Positions 34,116 through 44,990 of a stretch of DNA of 64,000 nucleotides are shown piece by piece. Below the pieces are notes generated by a model. The model saw only the letters and a program-made list of their open reading frames with translations, was not told where the DNA came from and did no database searches. This DNA is from Stomoxys calcitrans (lineage: Eukaryota > Arthropoda > Insecta > Diptera > Muscidae). The stretch is from positions 24,207,276 through 24,271,275 of the forward strand of contig NC_081553.1 in the NCBI RefSeq assembly GCF_963082655.1. Direction: 5' to 3'. A program made the translations under genes and the position numbers. Positions within the stretch are counted from its first letter, which is position 1, and each line of letters begins with the position of its first letter.

Positions 34116-34356
34116 TACACGCATCAAAGTACAATGGCTGCGTTGGCTAGGTCATATTGTCAGAATGGATGAAGAAGCTCCAGCAGAGAAGTCTTTTGAA
34201 GGCAAACCGTGGAGACCAAAAGCCCGATGTAAAGACAAAGTGGTGGGAGACACCTCGAAACTTGGTGTCAGAGATTTTAGAATGAGCGCAGAAGATCGAG
34301 GCGCTTGGAACGCTAATCTACGTTCGACTAGTAGAACAAATATTCTGTCATAGCCA
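34100..34356 (+). pseudogene. RTE-like C-terminal region, fused to RT by deletion
   Basis: Reads ELYDDDSIVTRIKVQWLRWL then GHIVRMDEEAPAEKSF, with SKLGVRDFRMSAEDRGAW at the end. In the sister fragment at 58220-58757 this block is preceded by an IYG.VSVNGEYR stretch that is missing here. The RT block EAFERTTN runs straight into ELYDDDS, so an internal deletion removed the segment between them. The 3' tail (ccaattaaagtaaatgtaaa) has the short-repeat look of RTE tails. Confidence 0.8.
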
Positions 34357-34359
34357 ATT

Positions 34360-35362
34360 AAAGTAAATGTAAAGTCGCTCTGAGCTTTACTTACCATGCT
34401 ATCCATCAAAGGCATTAACTTATTGTCTTAATACAACTCAAAAACTTTTTTACACATAGTCTACATTCCAATTTAAATAAATGAAGGAAAAAAAACAGGA
34501 GAAAAAGATTTCTTTTATGCAAATTATGTCCATTTATTTATCACTTAATTTGTATGCCTTTTCTATTATTCACTTAATTCGAATCGAAAACACTGGCCCA
34601 ACACAAAAATGTCAAGCCACACAGTTACCGAGTCGGTCTGTCTTGTCCAGCCAATGGATAGGATGGGAAAGGATAGATAGCAGTGTCCTTTAACACAAGT
34701 CGTCGGAATGTGAAACGGAAATTAATTAAATATTCATAAATAACAAAGAATTTACAAATAAAAATTAAGTATTTATTTTGTTGAATTCAATTGAATTGCA
34801 GCCCTGCATTGTGCCCGGTTGAGTGTTGAGTTCTTTTGCCTAAATAAACTGTTTGTGAAATACGGTAAAAGGAATTTCACTTTGGCTTACAAAAGGATGT
34901 ATTTAGTATAGTTTTAGAGTATGAGGGTCTCTGTGTGTGTGTGTGCACATTCAAAATGTTGGTCCAAAAAATATATATTGCCATTGTTCTGTGAATAGGA
35001 ATTTCCTTTCGAATGTCAGAGACATAATAAAAAAAGGATTCCCTACTTCTACTGTTTTTAGCAGAGGGCCCAGAAGCATTTGCATAGGGGAGAAACAGCC
35101 TGTGGGGAGAAGCATTCGACCGACACTTATCTTTAAAAAGACGTTTACTGTGTGGCAGTGGTGGGTATTACTTTCAAAAAGTGGTTTCACTAGGAATTAC
35201 CACAGTCAAGAAGTGAATATTATATGGAGCTTTATGCATAACACGCAATCACATGGACACACATATGAGTGAGAATTCATTTTTTGGTTTTTCACTTAAC
35301 ATCTTGTGTGCATCTCAAAAGCTGAAGTGTTCAGATCGGAAAGGGAGAAAATTTATACCATA
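34360..35362. other. Unassigned spacer
   Basis: AT-rich, with a (GT)n of about 14 bp near 34930-34945. Frames on both strands at 34937-35272 have no recognisable domain. No repeat family identified. Confidence 0.4.
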
Positions 35363-35364
35363 GT

Positions 35365-37016
35365 TTGTTATACCCTCCTCCATAGGATGGCGGTATACTG
35401 ATTTCGTCATTCTGTTTGTAACTCCCCGAAATATTCGTCTAAGACCGCATCATATATATACAATTCAATTTGTTTGTTTGTAGATTGCGAATGTGGTCAG
35501 GAAGAAGAAATATGCTTTAAAATTTGTTGATATCAAAAGGGGGCGGACCCTCCCCGTTACCCCAAAAATACCACCCAAAATCGCTAGTCTACCGATAAAG
35601 ACAATATGGATATCAAATGAAAGGTGTTGATGAGTAGAATACGAATATGGTATTAAAAATTTGATCCAAGTACTCAGGAAGGGCGACTTCCAAATGTCCA
35701 AAATGTCTAAAAACAGAAAAATTAGTCGTCCATATCAATATGGGCCTTAAATGAATTGTATTCAGGAGTAGATTATGAATCTGGCTTAAAAAATCAGATC
35801 GAAGTGTAGAGGGTCACCCCATCCCCTAAAAACTCCCCAAATGGGCATATGATTCACCATGTCTATATGAGACTCGGTTTGTTTTTTGTTCCATACAATC
35901 AAAAAGAGGAATCATAGGTTACATAATTTTTAGATATCGGATGGTGACTGACCCCCTTACCCCAAAAACGCCACCCAAAACCAAAAGAGGACTGATGGGT
36001 ACAATATGGGTATCAAATGAAAGGTATTGGAGACTAGAATATGAATATCATATTAAATTTTAGGTCCAAGTACCCAGCGTGCTGCTCAACCCAAAAACTC
36101 CTCCAAACAGAAATATTTGACGTTCCTATCAAAATGAGACTCAAATGAAAAGTATCCGGCATTAGATTACAAATATGGCATAAAAAATTAGGTCCAAGTA
36201 ATGGGAGGTCGCCTCACCCCCAAATACCCCCAAATGGGCGTTCAAGTCAAGGTGGCTCTTTTCCTCCTAAAAATATCTCGAATAGATTAATTGACCCATT
36301 ATGGCAATATGGGACTCAAATGAGAGGTATTTGAGAGTAGAAAACGAATTTGATATCCAATTTTGGGGATACGCCCTAAATCAATCCTTAAACTGAACTT
36401 CATTTTCGACTATAGCAATATGGGGCTCAAATCAACGGTATTTGGGAGTAAAGAACGAATTTGGTATCTATTTTCAGGGCAAAGTGCCGGTGGCCTCCCC
36501 AGCCCCAAAACACCCTCCAAATGGTTCATACTTACCGACGATGACAAAATGGTCGAATTTGGGAGTGGACATGAATTTGATGTCCATATTTGAGTCGAAA
36601 TGTCGAAAACTCGAAATATTTACCAATACAGTAATGTGGAGCTTAAAAGAAAGACATTTGGAAGTAGAGTAAAAATTTGCCCAGCAACCGAGCAGGGGCA
36701 AACTTTTCATACATCAATGAAAGCTTTTCGATTCAAGTTGAGTTTATCAACGATAAGGGGCCTTTTTTATAGCTGAGTCCGTACGGTGCGCCGCAGTGCG
36801 ACACCTCTTTGGGGAGAAGAGCATTAAGAGGGGATAACCACCGCTTTAAATTTTGACCAAAGTTCCGCCAGGATTCGAACGCAGACGTTCAGCGTAATAG
36901 GCAGACATAGGCTACAGTAGCAAGAATTAGATATCCACATTCAGGGCTAAGTGTCCCCACCCTAAATAGATATTAGAGAGTTAAAGAAGGCGCAGCGGAG
37001 CGGGCCCTGTCCAGGT
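35365..37016 (+). repeat. Family D element with INE-like 5' tip and an embedded SINE
   Basis: Starts gttataccctcctccatagg and cgaaatattcgtctaagacc, the same 5' tip as families A/B. It then has many loosely repeated units (tgggtatcaaatgaaaggta, ggcataaaaaattaggtcca, accccaaaaacgccacccaa) and ends at agagttaaagaaggcgca, gcggagcgggccctg near 37016. The SINE at 36688-36925 is embedded. ORFs at 36363-36710 are shadows. Confidence 0.7.
36688..36925 (-). mobile_element. tRNA-derived SINE inside family D
   Basis: Minus strand: degraded head (gctactgtagcctatgtctg), B box-like gttcgaatcctggcgg, body ctataaaaaaggcccctt, tail cccctgctcggtt. The element at 60903-61140 has a related SINE at the same place in its own family D copy. 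The SINE therefore inserted before this family D lineage multiplied. Confidence 0.75.
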
Positions 37017-37017
37017 T

Positions 37018-37428
37018 GTAAAGTATATATACTCATGATCGTTATGACATTTTAAGTCGATCTAGTTCGTCCGTCTGTACGTCCCCTCCGTCTGTCTGTC
37101 GAAAGCACGCTAACTTTCGAAGGAGTAAAGCTAGCCGCTTCCTATTAGTGTTGGTGGGTTGAGATTGTAAATGGGCCATATCAGTCCATGTTTTGGTATA
37201 GCTGCCATATAAACTGATCTTGGATCTTGACTTCTTAAGGGAGGGCGCAATTCATATCCGATTTATCTGAAATTTTGAATGAGGTGTTTTGTTATGATTT
37301 CCAACAACTATACCAAGTATGGTTAAAATTTCAACCAATTCGAATAAGAATGACTTCTACTATGGTCTCCAATATTCGATTCAATTATGGTAAGATTCGA
37401 ATCAAAACGTGATATAGCATAGCAATTT
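37018..37428 (+). mobile_element. INE-1-like 5' half, truncated both sides
   Basis: Starts at ttgtaaagtatatatactca, has a microsatellite (cgtccgtctgtacgtcccct, ccgtctgtctgtcgaaagca) and about one and a half family A units. It stops where the next, complete element begins at 37430. It adjoins the family D end without spacer. Confidence 0.7.
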
Positions 37429-37429
37429 T

Positions 37430-38332
37430 TATACCCTCCACCATAGGATGAGGGTATACTAATTTCGTCATTCTGTTTGTAACACCTCGAAATATGCGTC
37501 TAAGACTCCATAATGTATATATATTCTTGATCGTCGTGACATTTTAAGTCGAATTAGCCATGTCTGTCCGCCGTCTTTCCGTCCGTCTGTGCGTCCGTCT
37601 GTCCGTCCGTCCGTCTGTCCGTCCGTCTGTCTGTCGAAAGCACGCTAACTTCCGAAGGAGTAAAGCTAGCCGCTTGAAATTTTGCACAAATACTTTTTAT
37701 TAGTGTAGGTCAGTTGGAATTGTAAATGGGCCACATCGGTCCATGTTTTCATATAGCCGCCATATAAACCGATCTTGGGTCTTGACTTCTTGAGCCTCCA
37801 GATGGCGCAATACTCGTCCGATTTGACTAAAGTTTCGCACATAGTGTTTTGGTATCACTTCCAACAACTGTGCTAAGTATGGTTTAAAGCGGTTTATAAC
37901 CTGATATAGCTGCCATATAAACCGACCATGGGTCTTGAATTCTTGAAATTCTTGACTGAAATTTTGTATATAGTGTTTTGATATCACTTCCAACAACTGT
38001 AAGTAGTATGGACCAAATATGTTAACAACTTGGTATAGCTGCCATATAAACTGATCTTGGGTCTTGACTTCTTGAGCCTCTAGAGGTCGCAATTATTATC
38101 CGATTTGCCTGGAATTTTGTACAACAGCTTCTCTCATGACCTTCAACATACGTGTATAGCTCCCGTATAAACCGATCTCCCTATTTTTATTCGAATTGGC
38201 TGAAATTTTACAATTCTTTTCTTTTATAGGCCTAAAAAGAGATACCGGGAAAAGAATTCGACAAATGCGATCCATGGTGGAGGGTATGTAAGATTCGGCC
38301 CGGCCGAACTTAGCACCCTTTTACTTGTTTTA
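37430..38332 (+). mobile_element. INE-1-like element, family A, complete and compact
   Basis: 5' tip tataccctccaccataggat, aatttcgtcattctgtttgt, core, the longest microsatellite of the window (37560-37645), then cgaaagcacgctaacttccg, about three family A units, and 3' tip ccatggtggagggtatgtaa, hairpin ttcggcccggccgaa and cttttacttgtt. The 5' tip tataccctccaccat and the 3' box atggtggagggtata are inverted repeats of each other, as in helentron-type elements. The minus frame at 37700-38092 is an array shadow. Confidence 0.92.
37560..37645 (+). repeat. (GTCY)n microsatellite inside INE-1-like element
   Basis: About 20 GTCY tetramers (gtccgtctgtctgtccgtcc and variants) with a few interruptions. 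In Drosophila DINE-1 a variable GTCY run sits at the same place, between the 5' core and the rest of the element. Copies in this window range from about three to twenty tetramers. Confidence 0.9.
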
Positions 38333-38339
38333 ATATAAA

Positions 38340-39325
38340 TTTAACAAGTAACCAGTAAGGAAAGCTAAAGTCGGGCGGAGCCGACTATATAATAAACCAA
38401 ACCTACCATTATAAATTCCGACAATATATAAATATATATGTATATGAGAGCTATATCTGTATCTAAACCGACTTTTAAACAGGTCGTTTGAAAATTGTTG
38501 TTACTACGGCATTATAAGTGCAAATCCGACGATAAATATGAATGTGTGCTAAATCCAAATTTGAACCGATTTTGATAAAATCTTGCAGATATGTTAAAAT
38601 CAGTAAAAAAACAATCCGTGCCAAATTTTTTTGCAGATCCGATACAAATTGGGTTTATTACAGCCTTATAAGTGTAAATCAGGCGATACTATATAGGGGA
38701 GCTATATCTAAATCTGAACCGATCTCGCGGATATGTTAAAATCAGTAGCAAAACAATCCGTGCCAAATTTTGTGAAGATCGGTTGAAAACTGTAGCTATT
38801 AAGGCTTGTTAGTGCAAATCGGGAGATACATATATATGAGAGCTATGAACCGATTTGGGGAAATCTTGCAGACATGTTAGGATCAGTAACAAAACAATCC
38901 GTACCAAATTTTGTGTAGATCGGTGGAAAATTGTAGCTATTACCGCCATTTAAGTGCAAATCGGGCGATACATATATATGGGAGCTATATCTAAATCTGA
39001 ACCGATTTCGATGAACAGTCCGTGCCAAATTTTGTGAAGATCGGTTGAAAAATGTAGCTTCTACGACCATTTTAGTGCAAATCTGAACCGATTTTTACCA
39101 AAACCAATAATGGGCCAAAAAAGTGATATCTGCAAAATTTCGTGATGATTGGTCAACATGTACAACCTGCACTTTGATTACAAGAATACATGGATTCACA
39201 GATGGACAGACGGACATGGATAAATCGAATCAGAATGGGTCTATCTCTTCTCCTTCTTAGAGTTGCAGACAAATGCACAAACTTATAATACCCTGTACCA
39301 CAGTGGTGGTGTAGGGTATAAAAAG
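38340..39325 (-). mobile_element. INE-like element, family C, complete
   Basis: Left (3') end: aaccagtaaggaaagctaaa and the hairpin aagtcgggcggagccgact. About four units of roughly 140-160 bp follow, with gggagctatatctaaatctg and aaacaatccgtgccaaattt. Right end: tacaagaatacatggattca, cagatggacagacggacatg (short microsatellite), then ataccctgtaccacagtggtgg and gtgtagggtataaaa. It shows that family C also has a microsatellite and a tataccc-type tip. Confidence 0.8.
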
Positions 39326-39326
39326 G

Positions 39327-41822
39327 CGTTAAGTTCGGTCGGGCCGAACTTTGAATACCCACTATCTCGGGCATATATTTATTAACCACCTTTCGTCATT
39401 GCAAATTTTGCCCATGAACATTCCACTAAGGAACAGGGGCAAACTTCTCATCTATCACTAAGTGCAGTCCGATTCAAGTTTAAGCGCAATGATAAGGGGC
39501 CTCCTTTTTATAGCCGGGTCCGAACGGCGTGCCGCAGTGCGACACCTCTTTGGAGAGAAGTTCTACATAGCATAGTATCTCACAAATGTTGCCAGCATTA
39601 GGAGGGGAAAGCAAAGGAACAGGGGCAAACTTCTCATCTATCACTAAGTGCAGTCCGATTCAAGTTTAAGCGCAATGATAAGGGGCCTCCTTTTTATAGT
39701 CGGGTCCGAACGGCGTGCCGCAGTGCGACACCTCTTTGGAGAGAAGTTCTACATGGCATAGTATCTCACAAATGTTGCCAGCATTAGGAGGGGAAATCAA
39801 CCGCTGACATTTTTTTCTGATGGTCTCGCCAGAATTCGAACCCAGGCGTTCAGCGTCATAGGCGGACGTTCTAACCTCTGCGCTACGGTGGCCTCCTTTC
39901 GTCATAATCCGGTAAAAAATGCATAATTTATGCATTTTATAGTCCAAATCGGACCATATTTCGATGGACACGGATATTAAGTGGTACAATAAGTACAAGT
40001 CATTGTTCAATTTTGTAGAAAAAAAAAACACGGATTTCGAAAAGCTTCACATAAGACACTGTGTCAAATTTGAGCGAAATCGGATTATAAATGTGCCTTT
40101 TATGGGACCAAGACTTTAAGTCGAGAGATCGGTCTATGAAACAGCTATACCCAAATCTGAACCGATAGAAAGATGTCGAAGAGCCTAACACAACGCATTG
40201 TTCCAAATTTCCAAATCAGACAATAAATGAGCTTTTTATGGGCCCAAAACCTAAAAATCGATAGTTCGGTCTATATGGCAGCCTTATTCAACCGATGTGG
40301 GCCAAATTGAAGAAGGATGTCGATGGGCCTATTACAACTCACTGTCTCAAATTTCGGTGACATCGGACAATAAATGCGCCTTTTATGGCCCCTAAACCTT
40401 AAACCGAGAGATCGGTCTATAAGGCAGCTATATCCAAATCGGGACCGATCTGTACCATATTGCAGAAGTATGTCGAGGGGCTAAACATAACTAACTGTAC
40501 CAAATTTCAGCGACATCTGCCAATAAATTCTCCTTTTATGGCCCCAAAAGCTTAAATCGATAGATCGGTCATATGACAGCTATATCCAAATCTGGACCGA
40601 TCTGGGCCAAGTTGCAGAAAAATGTTAAAGGGTCTAATGCAACTCACTGTCCCAAATTTCGGCGAAATTGGGCAACAAATGCGCATTTTATGACCGCAAG
40701 ACCTTAAATAGAGAGATCGGTCTATATGGCAGCTAAATCCAAATCTGGATTGATCTGTACCATACTGCAGAAGTATGGTATGATATAGCTGCCATATAAA
40801 CCGATCTTGGGTCTTGACTTCTTGAGCCTCCAGAGTGCGCAATTCTAATCCGATTGGAATAAAATTTTGCATGACGTGTTTTGTTATGATATCCAACAAC
40901 TGTGCCAAGTATGGTTTAAATCGGTCCATAATCTGATATAGCTGCCATATAAACCGATCTTGGGTCTTGACTTCTTGAGCCTCTAGAGTGCGCAATTCTT
41001 ATCCGACTTAAATGAAATTTTGCACGACGTGTTTTGTTATGATATCCAACAACTGTGACAAGTATGGTTCAAATCGATCCATAATCTGATATAGCTGCCA
41101 TATAAACCGATCTTGGGTCTTGACTTCTTGAGCCTCTAGAGTGCGGAATTCTTATCCGATTGGGATGAAATTTTGCACGACGTGTTTTGTTATGATATCC
41201 AACAACTGTGCCAAGTATGGTTTGAATCGGTCCATAATCTGATATAGCTGCCATATAAACCGATCTTGGGTCTTGACTTCTTGAGCCTCTAGAGTGCGCA
41301 ATTCTTATCCGATTTAAATGAAATTTTGCATGACGTTTTTTATTTTTTCTTTCAACAACTGTGTCAAATAAGGTTTAAAACGGTCCATAACCTGATATAG
41401 CTGCCATATAAACCGATCTGGGATCTTGATTTCTTGAGCCTCTAGAAGTCGCAATTATTATCCGAAATTTTGTACGATGGATCCTCTCTTGACCATCAAC
41501 ATACTTGTTTATTATGGTCTGAATCTGTTTATAGCCCGATACAGCTCCCATATAAATCGATCTCTCTATTTTACTTCTTAAGCCCCCAAAGGGCGCAATT
41601 CTTACTCGAATTGGCTGACATTCTACACAGGTCTCCCACGTATAATTTAATTGTGGTCTAAACCGGATCATATCTTTATATCGCTCTAATAGCAGAGCAA
41701 ATCTTTTCTTATATCTTTTTTTGCCTAAGAAGAGATGTCGTGAAAAGAACTCAACAAATGCGCTTCATGGTGGAGGGTATATAAGTTTCGGCCCGGCCGA
41801 ACTTAGCACGCTTTTACTTGTT
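39327..41822. mobile_element. Chimeric INE-1-like element with two 3' hairpin ends (B minus / A plus)
   Basis: Left part (39327 to about 40780) is family B on the minus strand, beginning aaaaggcgttaagttcggtc with its 3' hairpin. At about 40783 (agtatggtatgatatagctg) it switches to plus-strand family A, with 153-bp-type units up to the 3' box, hairpin ttcggcccggccgaa and cttttacttgtta at 41822. There is no 5' tip or microsatellite. A SINE sits at 39400-39894. Minus frames at 40552-41671 and 39666-40206 are shadows. Confidence 0.85.
39400..39894 (-). mobile_element. tRNA-derived SINE with 186-bp internal duplication and target duplication
   Basis: The head (cgctacggtggcc, reverse) and B box (gaattcgaacccag) lie at the right, and the tail (tgcccatgaacattccac) at the left. 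The block starting aaggaacaggggcaaac is present at 39428 and again at 39614, a 186-bp tandem repeat of the body. Flanking direct repeat cctttcgtcat is at 39389-39399 and 39895-39905. It interrupts the family B 3' part between accacctttcgt and cataatccggtaaaaa. Confidence 0.9.
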
Positions 41823-41824
41823 AT

Positions 41825-41905
41825 ATATAAGATAGGGTCGGAAATGGATATTCCGATGTGTTGCAAACGGAATGACAAAATGACGGTGGTGGGTATAAAA
41901 AAGGA
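41825..41905 (-). mobile_element. INE-1-like 5' tip remnant
   Basis: Only the last part of a minus-strand family B-type element remains: atagggtcggaaatggatat, tgttgcaaacggaatgacaa and ggtggtgggtataaaaaa. It directly follows the 3' end of the previous element. Confidence 0.75.
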
Positions 41906-43104
41906 TAAAGTGGTAATGCCCTGGACTCGTACCACCGTGCTTGTGTGGTTATGATTGGCACTATCATTATAAGCATTTTAATAAATCGACTTTCCACTTA
42001 GCAATTTCCTGTTTCTTGGACATTTGTTTTTGGGTTTTTTTTGGCAAATGCCAAAATGTACTACGTATGCGTGCAAGAAGTACATAAGCCCTGTATATAA
42101 ATACGGAGTTACTTAAAATTACATGCATAATTCCACATACTAGAATGCATATTTTATTATTTATGAATTATTTTACAAAACAAACTTTTCATTTCTTTAT
42201 TGCAGAGCAGGAAGGACATAACGGACGGACGGACGGACCATAAATATGGACAAGTGTATATACACTCATATTTTGTGATTGTTTAATTCATGCAGGATAC
42301 ATATATGCCCAGATATGCATCATGTGTGTGTGCGAGTGTGTGTATGCTAAGTGTTTGCATTTGCTTACACACATGTGCACCAATAATGCAATGGCTTTTG
42401 TTTAAGCTTCTGAAAGCATTTGCCATACCCTCAAAGGGAACATCCGTTGTATTGAGTCCTTCCGCCTTCAGGAGCTTCTTATTACAGGGAAATTCCCTCC
42501 CCCTTGCTCACAACTTTCTTATCACCCTCTATTTGGAGAAGGGCAAGTGCAGACAATGCATATGGGTAACATTTTGCTTGTTTTTACAGTTTTGGGTTTT
42601 TCCCATTTTGGAAAAAGTGTTGCAGCAACAATTTACCTGCCAAAGAAATTTAATAAATCATTTCAAATGAATGCCACTTTGTGTGTGCTGCATTGTTTTG
42701 TTTAGTTTATTTGAGAAGAATTTACAATAAACCAGAAATATTTGTTTTTAATCTCAGTAAGCGTTTGTGTATGCATGCCTGCTTTGTGCGTGTGCGTGTG
42801 TGTGTGTGTGTGTTTTTGTGAGCATTTGTTGGAAAAATACCTTAATGTGAGTTAGAAAAATATTTAATTAATTTTACCAATAAATTTTTGAAATATGTAT
42901 TTGATTTAATTTTTTCCTCGTCATAGAATATTTCATTTAGTTCACAACTGATAGCCAAAGTTGATTACTATGCTGGTTATACACAAAGGTAAGCGTATCA
43001 TGAAATTATAGATGAAGTCGCCATGGAGATGCAATTATTTTTAATGATAGGAAATATTCGGCTTTATAGTAAACAACAATTGTAAAAAACAAGTTCCAAA
43101 AACA
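41906..43104. other. Unassigned spacer with short simple repeats
   Basis: Contains a (GGAC)4 run at about 42222-42238 and GT-rich stretches at 42320-42350 and 42790-42812. The 126-codon plus frame at 42290-42670 is Cys- and Leu-rich because of the GT tract and has no domain I recognise. Confidence 0.4.
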
Positions 43105-43105
43105 A

Positions 43106-44660
43106 GTAAAAAGGAATTAAGTTCGGTGGTTCCGAACTTTGGACACTCATCACCTGGGGTTTATACAATATAAGACCTTAAATGGGGAGATGGGTCTATA
43201 TGGGAGCTATATTAAGATATAGATCGAACTATATCTTGATATAGCCCCCATATAGACCGATTCGCCGATTTAGGGTCTTAGGCCCCTAAAAAGTGCATTT
43301 ATTATCCGATTTTGCTGAAAATTGAGACAGTGAGTTGTGCTAGTCCAGTCGACATCCTTCTTCAATTTGGCTCAGATCGGCCTAGATTTGGATATAGCTG
43401 CTATATAGACCGATCCGCCGATTTAAGGTTTTGGGCCCATAAAAAGCGCATTTATTGTCCGATTTTGCTGAAATTTGGGACAGTGAGTTGTGTTAGGCTC
43501 CTTGAAATCTGTCTGCAATATGGCACAGATCGGCTCAGATCTGGAAATAGCTGCCATATAGAACGATCTCTCGATTAAAGGTCTTAGGCCGATAAATGGC
43601 GCATTTATTGTTCTATTTCGCCAAAACTTGGGATAGTGGGTTGTGTTGGGCCCTTTAATATTGTTCTCCAATTTGGCTCAGATTGGTCCAAATACTCGAT
43701 ATAAGGTTTTTGGCCCATAAAGGGAGCATTTATGGTCCGATTTCGCCGAAATTTGGAACTGTGAGTTGCGTAAGGCTCTTAGATGACCTTCATGACCTTC
43801 AACATAAGTGTTAAATATGGTCTGATTCGGTTCATAATCTGATCGGTCCATAATATATCTTGATATAGCCCCCATATAGACCGATCCGCCAATTTAGGGT
43901 CTTAGGCCCATAAAAAGTGAATTTATTGTCCGATTTTGCTGAAATTTGAGACAGTGGGTTGTGTTAGGCCCTTTAATATTGTTCTCCAATTTGGCTCAGA
44001 TCGCTTCAGATACTCTATATAAGGTTTTTGGCCCATAAAGGGCGCAGTTATTGTCCGATTTCGCCGAAATTTGGGACAGTGGGTTGCGTTAGGCTCTTTG
44101 ATAACTTTTTGCAATTTGGCCCAGATCGGTCCAGATTTGGATATAGCTGCCGATTGCTCGATTTAAGGGTTTGGGCCCATAAAAGGGGCATTTATTGTCC
44201 GATTTAGCCGAAATTTGGGCATGTGAGTTGTGTTAGGCCCTTAGACAGCCCTCTTTAATTTGGTCCAGATCGGCTTAGATTTGGCTGTAGCTGCCATATA
44301 GGCCGATCTCTCGATTTAAAATCTTGGCCCCTTAAAAGGCACATTTATAATCCGATTTCACTGAAATTTGACATAGTGACTTATGTTAGGTTTTTCGACA
44401 TCCGTGTCGTATATGGTTCAGATCGGTCTATATTTGGATATGACCAATATTTTGCTCTTTAAAATTGAACAATGATTACTAGACCACTCAATATCCGTGT
44501 CGAATTTGGTCCAAATCAAACCATATGTCGATAAAGCTGCTATGGGGGCATAAATTATGCATTTTTCACTGGATTCTGACGAAAGGTGGTTTACATATAT
44601 ACCCGAGGTTGTGGGTCTCCAAAGTTCGGCCCGGCCGAACTTTATGCCTTTTTACATGTT
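43106..44660. mobile_element. Chimeric INE-1-like element with two 3' ends (short minus arm / B plus)
   Basis: Left arm 43106-43217 is a minus-strand 3' end (aacaagtaaaaaggaattaa, hairpin ttcggtggttccgaa, tcatcacctggggtttatac). At about 43217-43250, ggagctatattaagatatag meets ctatatcttgatatagcccc, an inverted repeat at the switch point. Plus-strand family B units follow, to hairpin ttcggcccggccgaa and tttttacatgtt at 44660. No 5' tip. Confidence 0.82.
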
Positions 44661-44990
44661 CAAATTTGGACCAGAAATCTTGTTGGTCTACAGACCAAGC
44701 TTATTGAAATTGGTACAAATCGGTTCAAATTAGGATGGTTCGTCCATTTTGGACAGATATTGCAATAATGTGGTCATTTGTAAGTATACTCTCTTATGAC
44801 TGTTGAAATTTCTAGTTCCCAAATATTCCCATCGCTTGATCTGCCCTTATTGAGCCGAAATTTCATACCGATTTTCCTGAAATTTGGTACGGATTGTTTT
44901 ATTAGCCATTTGAACACCTATGCCGAAATCCATCACAATCAATACAGAATAAGATATGGCGTCCGTAGAAGAAGAAGTAGAAGTCTTTGT
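44661..44990 (+). repeat. Family C-like fragment
   Basis: Words such as gaaattggtacaaatcggtt, ttttcctgaaatttggtacg and ccgaaatccatcacaatcaa resemble family C units. Neither end is present. Confidence 0.4.

Larger units (their letters stand above)
31890..34356 (+). pseudogene. RTE-like non-LTR retrotransposon, broken
   Basis: Single-polyprotein layout of RTE-type LINEs: AP-type endonuclease, reverse transcriptase, short C-terminal region (RWLGHIVRMDEEAP). The reading frame is broken by at least four frameshifts or stops: a frame change near 32080, stops at 32298-32300 and 33425-33427, a TAA inside the GPY.CGLRPGKST block near 33629, and a frame change between RT motifs A and C. Part of the RT thumb and beyond is deleted near 34102. 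It is non-autonomous and cannot make a complete protein. The 5' end is hidden by the gap. Confidence 0.88.

Noticed and set aside
42290..42670. A 126-codon frame rich in Cys and Leu
   Set aside because: It begins in a GT-rich tract and has no recognisable domain. There is no supporting conservation within the window.
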